A stretch of 64,000 nt of DNA from an uncultured Eubacteriales bacterium (lineage in GTDB: Bacteria > Bacillota > Clostridia > Oscillospirales > CAG-272), in NCBI GenBank assembly GCA_934378145.1, contig CAKXXW010000004.1, forward strand, positions 1-64,000. The letters run 5' to 3'. The translations under genes were made by a program, and so were the position numbers. Every line of letters begins with the position of its first letter. The first letter of the stretch is position 1. The notes beneath the pieces were generated by a model. That model had not been told where the DNA came from. It searched no databases and saw nothing but the letters and a program-made list of their open reading frames with translations. Of this stretch, positions 25,352 to 33,269 are shown in pieces.

Positions 25352-26185
25352 TTATATTGTATGCAGAGCCGCGCCGATGACGGTCGAGAACTGCGCCATG
25401 TTGGGGACTGTGAAGTGTATCGAGAAGGAATTGCGCATCGAGGCGAAGACCTCGCATATCGGGTGCAGCTGTGTGAGATTTCCCGTCAGCACAACATCGT
25501 TGATCCCGCAGCCGCGTGCCGCGAAGACCGAGAGCATAGCGACCGTTTCGGCTACCATATTGACGATGCCGAGGGCTATGTCGTGCTTGTCGGCAAGGTC
25601 GGAAAGATTCCCGAAGTTCGCCGCGGTGAGGTCGGTCTTTATATCGGGATAAACCTCCGGATTTGATATGTCCTTTATCCGCAGGTCGATCTTTGAGAGG
25701 TCGCCGCCTTCGCAGAGTTGCTCTATATGTTCTATCGAATCCATACCGAGTGTGAGCTTCGAAAGCCCGACAAGGGTGCCTCCGCCGACTCCGGTACCGC
25801 CGAGGTAGTCGACCGAGACGCCGCTCTCCCCGTGCTTTGCGTGGATCACCGCAGTGCCGGTACCCATACTTACGATGATAGCCTCGTCAAGTCCCGTGAG
25901 ATAAAGTCCGCCGAGCCCGACGCACTCAAATTCGGGAACGAGGCGGCAGTCAAGCCCGTAAAGGGGACTCTTTATGAAGGATGACCCGACCCCCGTCATC
26001 ATAACGCGGTCGATGCAGTCAAGGCTCAGCCCGTTTTCCGAGGTGAACTTGCCGAAGGCTCCGTAGACCGAGGTCACGGGGTCGTTTGCTCTCACGAATT
26101 GGGGATGGATAAGCTCGCCGCCCTCGCGGAAACCGACGATCTTTGTCGTGCTTCCCCCTACATCTATTCCTATAACAGCGCCCAC
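25352..26185 (-). CDS. coaW: Type II pantothenate kinase
   Basis: First step of coenzyme A synthesis (pantothenate to 4'-phosphopantothenate). The 277-residue actin-fold protein has phosphate-1 GIDVGGSTTK, the ADVP-like GVGSSFIK, EFECVGLGGLYL, the phosphate-2 SMGTGTAVI and GGTGVGGGTLVGL, matching staphylococcal/clostridial type II kinases rather than CoaA or CoaX. The start codon is GTG 26185 with GGAGG about 13 bases upstream. It is divergent from the HAD phosphatase gene, and the two promoters overlap at 26218-26260. Confidence 0.9.
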   Translation of the reverse strand: MGAVIGIDVGGSTTKIVGFREGGELIHPQFVRANDPVTSVYGAFGKFTSENGLSLDCIDRVMMTGVGSSFIKSPLYGLDCRLVPEFECVGLGGLYLTGLDEAIIVSMGTGTAVIHAKHGESGVSVDYLGGTGVGGGTLVGLSKLTLGMDSIEHIEQLCEGGDLSKIDLRIKDISNPEVYPDIKTDLTAANFGNLSDLADKHDIALGIVNMVAETVAMLSVFAARGCGINDVVLTGNLTQLHPICEVFASMRNSFSIHFTVPNMAQFSTVIGAALHTI

Positions 26186-26217
26186 TTGAGGATACCTCCG
26201 AATAACTTGTTTGAGTT

Positions 26218-26246
26218 ATTATATCATCATCTTGCATTTTTTGCAA
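26218..26246 (-). promoter_or_regulatory. Promoter for coaW
   Basis: Minus strand TTGCAA (26241-26246), 17-base spacer, TATAAT (26218-26223). Interleaved with the divergent promoter at 26232-26260. Confidence 0.65.
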
Positions 26247-26260
26247 GTGCGTGGTATAAT
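26232..26260 (+). promoter_or_regulatory. Promoter for the HAD phosphatase-rqcH pair
   Basis: TTGCAT (26232-26237), 17-base spacer, TGG before TATAAT (26255-26260), an extended -10. Confidence 0.7.
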
Positions 26261-26293
26261 ATATCCGAAAATCTTATGTTTATTGGAGTAATT

Positions 26294-27118
26294 ATGGAAT
26301 TCAGAAATCCGCCGACAGAGGCAATCAAAGAAAAAGAGCTTTATATCTTCGACATGGACGGTACCATCTACCTCGGATACAATGTTTTTGACTTTGCGAT
26401 AAAGTTCATAAACGACCTCCGCGCCGCAGGCAAGAAGGTGCTTTTCTTCACCAACAACGCCTCGCACACCGTGCCTTTTTACATTGAGAAGCTGACAAAG
26501 CTCGGCTTTTCGCCTAAAAAAGAAGAGATTATGACCTCCGGAGATGTGACGAAGGTATTCCTTCATCGTCACAGAGCCGGCAGATCGGTCTACCTTGTCG
26601 GCACGGACGAGCTTGTGGAGGATTTTAAGAACGACGGTATCAACATAGTTGACGGCGATTCCGAGAAGGTCGATATAGTCATCACGAGCTTCGATACCTC
26701 GATGACCTATCACAAGATGGACAATGCCTGCCGCCTTGTCAGAAACGGCTCGGAATATCTCTCGACCCACCCCGATTTCAACTGCCCGACCGAGACGGGC
26801 TTCATCCCCGACAGCGGAGCCATTGCGGCTTTCGTCACTGCCTCGACCGGAAAGGTCCCGACCTATTTCGGCAAGCCCTATGTTGAGACTCTTGATATGA
26901 TCTGCGAGGCTACCGGAGTGAAGAAGGACGCCATGTGCCTCTTCGGGGACAGGCTTTATACCGATATCGCCCTCGGCGCGCGCAACGGAGTCATGAGCGT
27001 TCTCGTCCTCACCGGAGAGACCTCTGCCGACGATGTCGACCGCGCAAAGCCCGAGGAAAGACCGACCTATGTCTTCGACTCGCTCGACGATGTCGACAGA
27101 CTTATGTTCCGCGACTGA
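26294..27118 (+). CDS. HAD-superfamily IIA phosphatase (NagD/AraL-like)
   Basis: Cytosolic phosphatase of small sugar or nucleotide phosphates. The start ATG 26294 has TTGGAG 7 to 12 bases upstream and lies just after a strong promoter; the longer open frame runs through that promoter. The 274 residues contain HAD motif I FDMDGTIYLG (nucleophile D20, acid D22), motif II FTNNASH, motif III Lys in FGKPYVE and motif IV GDRLYTDIALG, plus the large C2a cap expected of subclass IIA. Substrate unpredictable. Probably co-transcribed with rqcH, 23 bases downstream. Confidence 0.9.
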   Translation: MEFRNPPTEAIKEKELYIFDMDGTIYLGYNVFDFAIKFINDLRAAGKKVLFFTNNASHTVPFYIEKLTKLGFSPKKEEIMTSGDVTKVFLHRHRAGRSVYLVGTDELVEDFKNDGINIVDGDSEKVDIVITSFDTSMTYHKMDNACRLVRNGSEYLSTHPDFNCPTETGFIPDSGAIAAFVTASTGKVPTYFGKPYVETLDMICEATGVKKDAMCLFGDRLYTDIALGARNGVMSVLVLTGETSADDVDRAKPEERPTYVFDSLDDVDRLMFRD

Positions 27119-27141
27119 GTAAGTAGGAAAGGAAACAGACT

Positions 27142-28905
27142 ATGGCTTTTGATGCCGGAATGCTTGCGGCATCGGTCGCCGAGATCGAAGCCCGTGCGCT
27201 GTCGTATCGGGTCGACAGGATCTCTCAGCCATCACGCGATGAGGTCGTTCTGACCCTTCACGGCAGGGGAGAGAACTGCCGCCTGCTGATAAACGCGGGG
27301 CCGAATGCGCCGAGGCTCGGACTGACGCGCGCGGCGGCGGACAATCCCGACAAGCCGCCCGTATTCTGCCTGCTCCTTCGCAAGCACCTCACGGGAGCAA
27401 GGCTGACCGAGGTCAGGCAGCAGGGCTTTGAGCGCGCTGCCGAGTTTACCTTTGCCGCGCGCGACGAGATGGGATTTTCATGTACGCGGATCCTCATTGC
27501 CGAGGTGATGGGGAAGTACAGCAACCTCATCCTCTGCGACGGCGACCGCAAAATAATCTCGGCTATGAAGACGGTCGATTTCACGACGAGCAGCAAGCGG
27601 CAGGTCCTTCCCGGGATGACCTACGAGATCCCTCCGGTGCAGGACAAGCTGGATCCGCTTGATACCGACCGTGAAGCCTTTATGAAGGCTTTCGCGGCAT
27701 TTCCGCCCGAGCGCACCGCCGATAAATTCATCTGCGCGACCTATCTCGGACTTTCGGCGACGACCGGAAGGGAGATAGCCTTCCGTGCGACCCGCCACAC
27801 CGATACGCCGCTGACCTTCTGCGACCCCGAGACGCTTTTCGGAGCCTTTTCAGAGGTCATCGGTGTCATAAAAACAAGAAATTTCAGCCCGACGCTCGTG
27901 ATGCTTGAAGGCAGACCGGCGGAGTATTCCTTTATGCCGCTTTATCAGTACGGGGACGCCGCACTGAAAAGCTTCGACAGCACCGGAGAGCTGCTCGATA
28001 CCTTCTTTTCGGAGCGGGATCGCGAGCAGAGAACGAGGCAGAGGGCATCCGACCTTCTGAAGCTCCTCACGAACGCCGAAACGAGGATCAGCAAAAAGCT
28101 CTCGGCACAGCGTGCGGAGCTTGCCGACTGCGAGAAGGGAGCTTTCTACCGCGAGACGGGAGACCTTATCACGGCGAATATTTACAGGCTGAAGCGGGGC
28201 GACCGCGAGGTGACGCTGACCGACTATTCGCATCAGAACGCCGACGGGAGCTTTCCGGAGGTCAGGGTCGAGCTTGACAGTCGCCTGACGCCTTCGGCAA
28301 ATGCACAGAGGTACTACAAAAAGTACGCAAAGTCGAAGACGGCGCAGATCGAGCTTGCAAAGCAGATAAAGCTCGGTGACGCCGAGCTTGAGTATATCTA
28401 TTCGGTGTTTGATGCACTGACTCACGCGGAGACGGTCGCCGATCTTGCCGAGATACGCGACGAGCTTTACCGCTCGGGGTACGCCTCAAAGATGAAGTCC
28501 TATACCGCAAGCCGCAAGATGCAGAAGCCGACCGTGGCGAAGTTCATCACCTCGGGAGGCTATACCGTTTATTGCGGAAAGAACAATATTCAGAACGAGT
28601 ATGTAACATTCCGCCTTGCCGAAAAGAGCGATTGGTGGTTCCACGCGAAGGGGACGCAGGGCTCGCATGTCCTGCTCGTCAGCCACGGCGAGGAACCGGA
28701 CGCAAAGGATTTTACAGAAGCGGCGATGGTCGCGGCGTATTATTCGCGCGCCGGAGAGGGTGCGAGCGTCGAGGTCGACTATACGAAGGCGGGGAATGTA
28801 AAGAAGCCCGCAAACGGCAAACCGGGGCTTGTTATCTATCATTCAAATTGGTCGTGTACCGTGACGCCCGACGCCGAAGCGGTGCAGAAAATGAGGGTCG
28901 GCTGA
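27142..28905 (+). CDS. rqcH: Ribosome quality-control protein RqcH (NFACT family, Rqc2/NEMF homologue)
   Basis: RqcH binds obstructed 50S subunits and drives addition of C-terminal alanine tails that mark stalled peptides for degradation. The 587-residue protein has the NFACT-N domain (1-180), the helix-hairpin-helix/coiled-coil middle (about 275-430) and the NFACT-R domain with KSDWWFHAKGTQGSHVLL. The residue pair at 97-98, normally Asp-Arg and needed for tRNA-Ala handling in Bacillus, is Glu-Arg here (QGFERAAEF). It was formerly annotated as a fibronectin-binding protein. AGGAAAGG precedes the start; a terminator follows. Confidence 0.93.
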   Translation: MAFDAGMLAASVAEIEARALSYRVDRISQPSRDEVVLTLHGRGENCRLLINAGPNAPRLGLTRAAADNPDKPPVFCLLLRKHLTGARLTEVRQQGFERAAEFTFAARDEMGFSCTRILIAEVMGKYSNLILCDGDRKIISAMKTVDFTTSSKRQVLPGMTYEIPPVQDKLDPLDTDREAFMKAFAAFPPERTADKFICATYLGLSATTGREIAFRATRHTDTPLTFCDPETLFGAFSEVIGVIKTRNFSPTLVMLEGRPAEYSFMPLYQYGDAALKSFDSTGELLDTFFSERDREQRTRQRASDLLKLLTNAETRISKKLSAQRAELADCEKGAFYRETGDLITANIYRLKRGDREVTLTDYSHQNADGSFPEVRVELDSRLTPSANAQRYYKKYAKSKTAQIELAKQIKLGDAELEYIYSVFDALTHAETVADLAEIRDELYRSGYASKMKSYTASRKMQKPTVAKFITSGGYTVYCGKNNIQNEYVTFRLAEKSDWWFHAKGTQGSHVLLVSHGEEPDAKDFTEAAMVAAYYSRAGEGASVEVDYTKAGNVKKPANGKPGLVIYHSNWSCTVTPDAEAVQKMRVG

Positions 28906-28918
28906 CACCGGATAAAGA

Positions 28919-28955
28919 ATACGCAGACAAAAGCTTAGCTTTTGTCTGCGTATTT
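28919..28955. terminator. Bidirectional terminator after rqcH and spoVT
   Basis: AATACGCAGACAAAAGC and its complement flank a 3-base loop between converging genes. Confidence 0.85.
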
Positions 28956-28960
28956 TGTAT

Positions 28961-29515
28961 TCAGCTCTCGAGCTGCTTGCCGAGGAAGGACGCGGCGGTC
29001 TGGATGAGCTTCGTTTCAAGCTCGGGGGTGAAGTCCGCCGGGCGCGATTCTCCAGTTCCGAGTACCGATGCCACACATCCCACGATGTCGCCCTCGCTGA
29101 GGATAGGCATGGCACAGCTTATGAAGTGAGCCGAGTCCTCGGGGATTGCGGGGAGCTTCGCGGCGTCGTTCTGCCAGAGATAGAGAGAGCGTGCGGCAAT
29201 GAGGTCTTCAAGCTCGGGCGAGAGCTTTTTGTCGCTGTATTCCTTGCGCGGAACGCCTGCGCAGGCGACCACGGCATCGCGGTCGCAGATGATGACAGCC
29301 ATGTTGCATATCTTGTGAAGTGTCTCGGCGTACTGCGCGGCAAAGCCGGTCAGCTCGCCGATCGGTGAATATTTTTTGAAGATGACCTCGCCCTCGCGGT
29401 CGGTGTAGATCTCAAGCGGGTCGCCCTCGCGGATACGCATGGTGCGGCGGATCTCCTTCGGGATAACGACCCGTCCGAGGTCGTCGATTCTGCGCACGAT
29501 TCCTGTTGCTTTCAT
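28961..29515 (-). CDS. spoVT: Stage V sporulation transcription factor SpoVT (AbrB-like plus GAF)
   Basis: DNA-binding regulator of late forespore genes. The 184 residues comprise an N-terminal swapped-hairpin AbrB domain (RRIDDLGRVVIPKEIRR, then REGDPLEIY) and a C-terminal GAF-like domain (about 55-180) ending in the normal SpoVT length. The length and domain pair separate it from plain AbrB/Abh (about 95 residues). It suggests the organism sporulates or descends from spore formers. The start ATG lies directly after a TAA in an overlapping frame, with no strong Shine-Dalgarno site nearby; AAAGGAAG is some 30 bases upstream behind a small hairpin, so translation may be modulated. Confidence 0.9.
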   Translation of the reverse strand: MKATGIVRRIDDLGRVVIPKEIRRTMRIREGDPLEIYTDREGEVIFKKYSPIGELTGFAAQYAETLHKICNMAVIICDRDAVVACAGVPRKEYSDKKLSPELEDLIAARSLYLWQNDAAKLPAIPEDSAHFISCAMPILSEGDIVGCVASVLGTGESRPADFTPELETKLIQTAASFLGKQLES

Positions 29516-29878
29516 TATTTTATAACCATCGCTTTCGGGTTTCCGAAAGCTTCCTTTCTTTCATGAAGCCTCCGCTCGTGTTCCGCCGTTCGGTCACGGC
29601 GGCGTGGAAGCGGGAGCTTTTCAGCCTTGTATTCCGAAAAAACCTGTGCATACGGGTGTTTTTTCCGTTTGCCTGAAACTATCTTGCGCAGAAAATGAAG
29701 ATTTATACAAAAACGGCGATTTTGTTCGGGCAGATTATTTTTTGCTCGGTTCATAGATAAAAGGCAGTGTGCCTGCGTGCCCTGAATCATGTATGATGCG
29801 GTATTGACAAATCAGGTGATTATAGGTTATAATGGCTTTACATCGTGAAAGCATGAGGATTCCGCGGAGGGTAAAAAG
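29516..29878. other. Intergenic region between spoVT and the interrupted gene at 29879
   Basis: It contains a hairpin (GCTTTCGG/CCGAAAGC, about 29530-29549) in the spoVT leader and the promoter at 29804-29833. A minus-strand open frame (29515-29790) has no recognisable protein character. I see nothing else. Confidence 0.5.
29804..29833 (+). promoter_or_regulatory. Promoter for the interrupted gene at 29879
   Basis: TTGACA (29804-29809), 18-base spacer, TATAAT (29828-29833); GGAGG occurs about 13 bases before the start codon. Confidence 0.7.
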
Positions 29879-30496
29879 ATGAAGGACGAGCTGAAAATAA
29901 TCATTGATTATGTGGAAGGCAGACTCAGTGCCGATGAATTTAAGGTTGAATTTGACAATAATAAAAAACTGCAAGCCTTGTTGAAGCGAAAAGTCAAGAT
30001 GGAATTCCTGAAAAATCATGATTACTCCGTCTACAATTATTTCAAATACAGCGCAAATTATCCCGCAAACGGTTGGAACACTGTTTATGTCCGAAGAAGA
30101 CTTCAGGCTGTTCTTGAAACCTGGTTAAAATACTTCGATATTACATTTTGTGAATATGAAAAATATGCAGAGGATGTCGGTTATTTATTGAAGATCCAAC
30201 CTTCATGGCTTGATATCATAGATGACCAGGGGATTTTTGACAAAATAATTGCGGAAGCACCCGCCGATGTATCGAAAACAAAGCGGATAGAATGGGGGAA
30301 AGCCCGCATAAAAGAGCTGTTCCGCTATGACAAAACTTATCCCCGTTGGGTGCAATCGCCGGAATGACCCATTGTCAACGGGAAACCGCTTGTTTTCAGT
30401 CATCAGAGCAAGGAAAAAAAGGACGACGAGCGCGTATTTTACTACTTCTACGATCCCGACACAAAAGAGGAGACCGTAGTCGAGCAAATGTATTGA
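29879..30496 (+). pseudogene. Hypothetical (possible immunity-type) gene interrupted by an in-frame TGA
   Basis: The frame opens at ATG 29879 and stops at TGA 30365-30367 (162 residues), but the same frame continues without interruption to TGA 30494-30496, adding 42 residues that read like real protein: PIVNGKPLVFSHQSK and DDERVFYYFYDPDTKEETVV. A single TGG to TGA change (Trp to stop; the local reading would be SPEW-PIVNG) explains this exactly. The N-terminal part (DELKIIIDYVEGRLSADEF) and RYDKTYPRWVQSPE suggest a cytosolic protein of the kind often found as polymorphic-toxin immunity or orphan accessory genes, but I cannot name the family. The DNA is AT-rich and lies beside an integrase. 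Strong promoter and SD remain, so a shortened product could be made. Confidence 0.65.
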
Positions 30497-30507
30497 AAGC
30501 GCAATTG

Positions 30508-30547
30508 AGCCCCCGCCCCGAGCCAAAATTGGCTCGGGGCGGGGGCT
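30508..30547 (+). terminator. Very stable GC hairpin after the interrupted gene
   Basis: A 17-base perfect stem (AGCCCCCGCCCCGAGCC) around AAAATT, 11 bases after the distal stop. There is no T-run. Confidence 0.65.
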
Positions 30548-30584
30548 ATAAGCATAAAAGTAACGGAGGTCAATGCAAATTTAT

Positions 30585-30617
30585 AAAAAGCAGAAGATGC
30601 TGTGTCTTCTGCTTTTT
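30585..30617 (+). terminator. Second terminator
   Basis: AAAAAGCAGAAGA and TCTTCTGCTTTTT form a stem with T-run; it insulates the integrase unit from upstream transcription. Confidence 0.8.
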
Positions 30618-30673
30618 CTTGTTTATTCAGTGTTGAAAAGCACACGAAAAATCGAAACTGTATTTTTCAATAC

Positions 30674-30692
30674 TTTCGTAAAGTATATAACT
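30674..30692 (+). repeat. Left arm of a perfect 19-bp inverted repeat flanking the integrase
   Basis: TTTCGTAAAGTATATAACT here is the exact reverse complement of 32099-32117, 1.4 kb away on the other side of the recombinase gene. The left end also forms a local palindrome TACTTT-CGT-AAAGTA (30671-30685), the form of a tyrosine-recombinase core site. Confidence 0.85.
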
Positions 30693-30706
30693 TTAAGAAT
30701 ATAGAT

Positions 30707-30740
30707 TTATACACGATTATCTTTTATAATTATACACGAT
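30707..30740 (+). repeat. Two direct repeats of TTATACACGAT upstream of the integrase
   Basis: Identical 11-base copies at 30707-30717 and 30730-30740, 23 bases apart. They could be arm-type binding sites for the integrase N-terminal domain or an operator. Confidence 0.55.
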
Positions 30741-30903
30741 GTTGTCGAATTTGTCAATAGCAAGGCGAATAATAAAAAAACTATTTACAAGCAATATACA
30801 CTTATGCATATCAAAAATGTATTTTACAAGATATAGCGGGCAGAAAAACGGTTATTTGCCGTCAGCAATTTCGTCAATATTATACAGATGGGAGGCATCA
30901 GCC

Positions 30904-32028
30904 ATGCCAAGGAAAGGTGAAAACATTTATAAAAGAAAGGACGGCAGATGGGAAGGCAGATATATCTGTTTTTACGATACGGCAAACAAAGCCAAGTATG
31001 CCTATGTTTACGGACGAACCTACGGGGAAGTAAGGCAGAAGCTCATTGAAAGGCGCAGTTCCTCCGGACAACAGATGCATTCTCAAAAGCAAGCCATGAT
31101 ATATAGCGAGCTGTTGGATCTGTGGCTCAACTCATCACAGTTAAGCACAAAGGAGTCGACGCACGCTCACTATACGCAACTTATAAGTACTCACATCAAG
31201 CCACAGCTCGGTTCTTACAGTCTTTCGTGCATTACCCCTAAAATAATAGAAAACTTTATAAAATTGCAGCTTTCCGAGGGCAGACTTGACAATACGGGCG
31301 GTTTAGCGCCAAAAACAGTTGCGGATATTCTTTCTATTGTAAAAAGTACGATAGAATATGCGAAGTATTTGGATCTTCCCATGATATGTAATCTCAACAA
31401 GTTAACGGTAAAGAAAAAAGATAAAGAGATCCGTGTTTTATCGGATGAAGAACAAAAATTGTTGCTGAGTGTTTTGCTGACAAATACAGATCCGTACAAA
31501 TTCGGAGTTTTTTTGTCCCTTTATACCGGTATTCGCATCGGTGAATTGTGTGCATTGCAATGGGAAGATTTTGACTTTGCCCACAACACCGTCAAAATAA
31601 ATAAGACTATACAACGCATACAAAATACAGAAGATGAGACCTTTTCCAAAACAAAGGTCGTCATAACCGAGCCGAAAAGCAAATGCTCGGTAAGAACGAT
31701 ACCTTTGCCTATATTCGTTGCGGATACGGCTGCGCGGTTTGTTTCAAGCCCTAATGCATATATATTGACCGGTAAGGATCATTATGCCGAACCGCGTACG
31801 ATGCAAAACAGATTCAAGGCAATAGTTAAGGAATGCGGCATATCGGATGTTAATTTTCATGCGCTTCGGCATACTTTTGCCACACGATGTATTGAAGCGG
31901 GCTTTGAAATAAAAAGTCTGAGTGAGATACTCGGACATGCAAATGTAAACATTACTCTCAACCGATATGTTCATTCTTCCTTTGAACTGAAGTCCATAAA
32001 TATGAATAAGCTGAGCTTATCTGTTTAA
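30904..32028 (+). CDS. Tyrosine recombinase/integrase (Tn916-like)
   Basis: Site-specific recombinase of integrative elements. The start ATG 30904 is chosen for GGGAGG at 30890-30895; the upstream extension has no ribosome site and different character. The 374 residues comprise an N-terminal AP2-like/arm-binding domain (NIYKRKDGRWEGRY), a SAM-like core-binding domain (about 65-165) and a catalytic domain with R211 (TGIRIGELCALQW), the beta-strand Lys (EPKSK near 257-261), HALRHTF (H319, R322), GHANV (H345) and the nucleophile Y355. All residues are intact, so it is probably active. No excisionase, relaxase or phage genes accompany it, and it lies between inverted repeats. Confidence 0.92.
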   Translation: MPRKGENIYKRKDGRWEGRYICFYDTANKAKYAYVYGRTYGEVRQKLIERRSSSGQQMHSQKQAMIYSELLDLWLNSSQLSTKESTHAHYTQLISTHIKPQLGSYSLSCITPKIIENFIKLQLSEGRLDNTGGLAPKTVADILSIVKSTIEYAKYLDLPMICNLNKLTVKKKDKEIRVLSDEEQKLLLSVLLTNTDPYKFGVFLSLYTGIRIGELCALQWEDFDFAHNTVKINKTIQRIQNTEDETFSKTKVVITEPKSKCSVRTIPLPIFVADTAARFVSSPNAYILTGKDHYAEPRTMQNRFKAIVKECGISDVNFHALRHTFATRCIEAGFEIKSLSEILGHANVNITLNRYVHSSFELKSINMNKLSLSV

Positions 32029-32048
32029 GCCGTCAAAAACACAGTCAG

Positions 32049-32093
32049 AAAGACTGAAATCCTTAGTAAATACGAGGGATTCGGTCTTTTTTT
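32049..32093 (+). terminator. Terminator after the integrase
   Basis: AAAGACTGAAATCC and GGGATTCGGTCTTT pair with one bulge and are followed by a T-run, 21 bases after the stop codon. Confidence 0.75.
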
Positions 32094-32098
32094 CGTTG

Positions 32099-32117
32099 AG
32101 TTATATACTTTACGAAA
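32099..32117 (-). repeat. Right arm of the 19-bp inverted repeat flanking the integrase
   Basis: AGTTATATACTTTACGAAA, the exact reverse complement of 30674-30692. It ends at the base before a possible but weak ATG (32118) of the next gene. Confidence 0.85.
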
Positions 32118-32174
32118 ATGCGATTTACAGAATATGACAGGGATTTCGGCGATCCGACACTCGGAGGTGTGCCT

Positions 32175-33188
32175 ATGCATAGCGTATATTATAATAATTT
32201 GAAAAATAACAAAAAAATATACGATGCTGCTCTCCGATGTTTTCAGAACAGAGAAAAAAGTTTTTCTGTCGAGGCTTCGTTCCCGGTAAATGAATTGGCT
32301 GTCGAGGTCTTGAATGATCATCCGGAAATCTTCTATGTGGGGCAGGAATTCAGAGTTATGACTGGAATATTTCAGAGAGAGATAATGCCCGTATATTTGT
32401 ATTCTCCCATCGAGGTCCTGAATATTCGTGATAAACTGAACGATACGGTCAAAAGAATTATCGGCGGAAATATCAACAGGCATCAGTCAGACTACGACAA
32501 GGTTTGCTCTCTGCATGATTATTTCAAAAGCAACCTGAAATACGATACTGTCGCCGCAAGCGTTCACAGACCGAATGACCGCACCGTTGCAGAAGCTCAC
32601 AGCATAGTCGGAGCGCTCCTTGAAAACAAGTGCGTATGTGAGGGATTTGCAAAAGCCTTTAAGCTCCTGTGCGATAATATCGGATTGGAATGTTGGGTCG
32701 TTTCGGGCATGGGTAGAAATTCAATCTGTTCCGGCCCTCACGCGTGGAATATTGTAAAAATAAACGGATATTATCACCATGTCGATGTCACATGGGATAA
32801 TCAATATGCGGATCCTTCGGGGTTCCTTAACTACGGTTATATGAACCTGAGCGATGATGAGATATCTTCGGATCACACATGGAACCGAAATAATTATCCC
32901 GCATGTCCATCTTCTCCATATAACTATTTTCGGGTAAACAATGCTTTGCTTGACAGCAGAGTTCAGCTCGAAAATATGCTGTACAACTGTTTTCGGGCGG
33001 AAGATGAATTCATTATGTTTCGGGTAGTGCGCAGAAGCGCCTTGGAAAGGGAAATAAACGTTTGTCTGACAGACAGTATCCGACGGGCGTCAGAGCGATG
33101 TAAACACATTTCCGTTTCCGCGTTTCGATGCGGCGGAGTGGCGGAACAGCTTACATTTTTTGTTCAGCCAGATTACTGTTACGGATAA
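32175..33188 (+). CDS. Transglutaminase-like cysteine protease/peptidase domain protein
   Basis: ATG 32175 is preferred: GGAGG at 32163-32167 is 7 bases upstream, whereas the in-frame ATG 32118 has no ribosome site. The 337-residue protein has a papain-like transglutaminase core: VCEGFAKAF (Cys155), HAWNIVKI (His189) and HVDVTWD (Asp204), plus SLHDYFKSNLKYD before it, all typical of bacterial transglutaminase-like domains. No signal peptide is visible, so it is probably cytosolic and acts as a protease or amidase rather than a cross-linker. The C-terminal 100 residues (after WNRNNYPACPSS) are unassigned. It is 81 bases upstream of the GrpE/Hsp70 cluster on the same strand and may be its first gene. 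Confidence 0.82.
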   Translation: MHSVYYNNLKNNKKIYDAALRCFQNREKSFSVEASFPVNELAVEVLNDHPEIFYVGQEFRVMTGIFQREIMPVYLYSPIEVLNIRDKLNDTVKRIIGGNINRHQSDYDKVCSLHDYFKSNLKYDTVAASVHRPNDRTVAEAHSIVGALLENKCVCEGFAKAFKLLCDNIGLECWVVSGMGRNSICSGPHAWNIVKINGYYHHVDVTWDNQYADPSGFLNYGYMNLSDDEISSDHTWNRNNYPACPSSPYNYFRVNNALLDSRVQLENMLYNCFRAEDEFIMFRVVRRSALEREINVCLTDSIRRASERCKHISVSAFRCGGVAEQLTFFVQPDYCYG

Positions 33189-33269
33189 GCCGAGAGGCTT
33201 TTTCAGGTCCGAAATGATCCGACAATAAAAAATTATTCATATACGGAGACAGAGGAGGTACAGAAACCT

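Larger units (their letters stand above)
30497..30903. other. Intergenic region upstream of the integrase: terminators and recombinase-site-like repeats
   Basis: No gene is visible. It holds two hairpins (30508-30547 and 30585-30617), the left arm of a 19-bp inverted repeat (30674-30692) and two direct repeats (30707-30717 and 30730-30740). The TATAAT at 30725-30730 lacks a good -35. Confidence 0.6.

Noticed and set aside
29515..29790. 91-residue minus-strand frame ending in TAATG at the spoVT start
   Set aside because: Stop-start overlap is suggestive, but the sequence is low-information, basic and overlaps a hairpin leader. I treat it as the spoVT upstream region.
30365..30367. Selenocysteine or genetic-code reassignment at the in-frame TGA
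   Set aside because: The residue expected by context is Trp, no SECIS-like stem is obvious directly after it, and TGA serves as a normal stop in adjacent genes.
29516..32117. tRNA gene as integration site for the recombinase
   Set aside because: No tRNA-like cloverleaf was found on either side of the integrase.
33189..33269. CIRCE/HrcA operator upstream of the GrpE/Hsp70 genes
   Set aside because: No TTAGCACTC inverted repeat is present, supporting a non-housekeeping role for this chaperone set.
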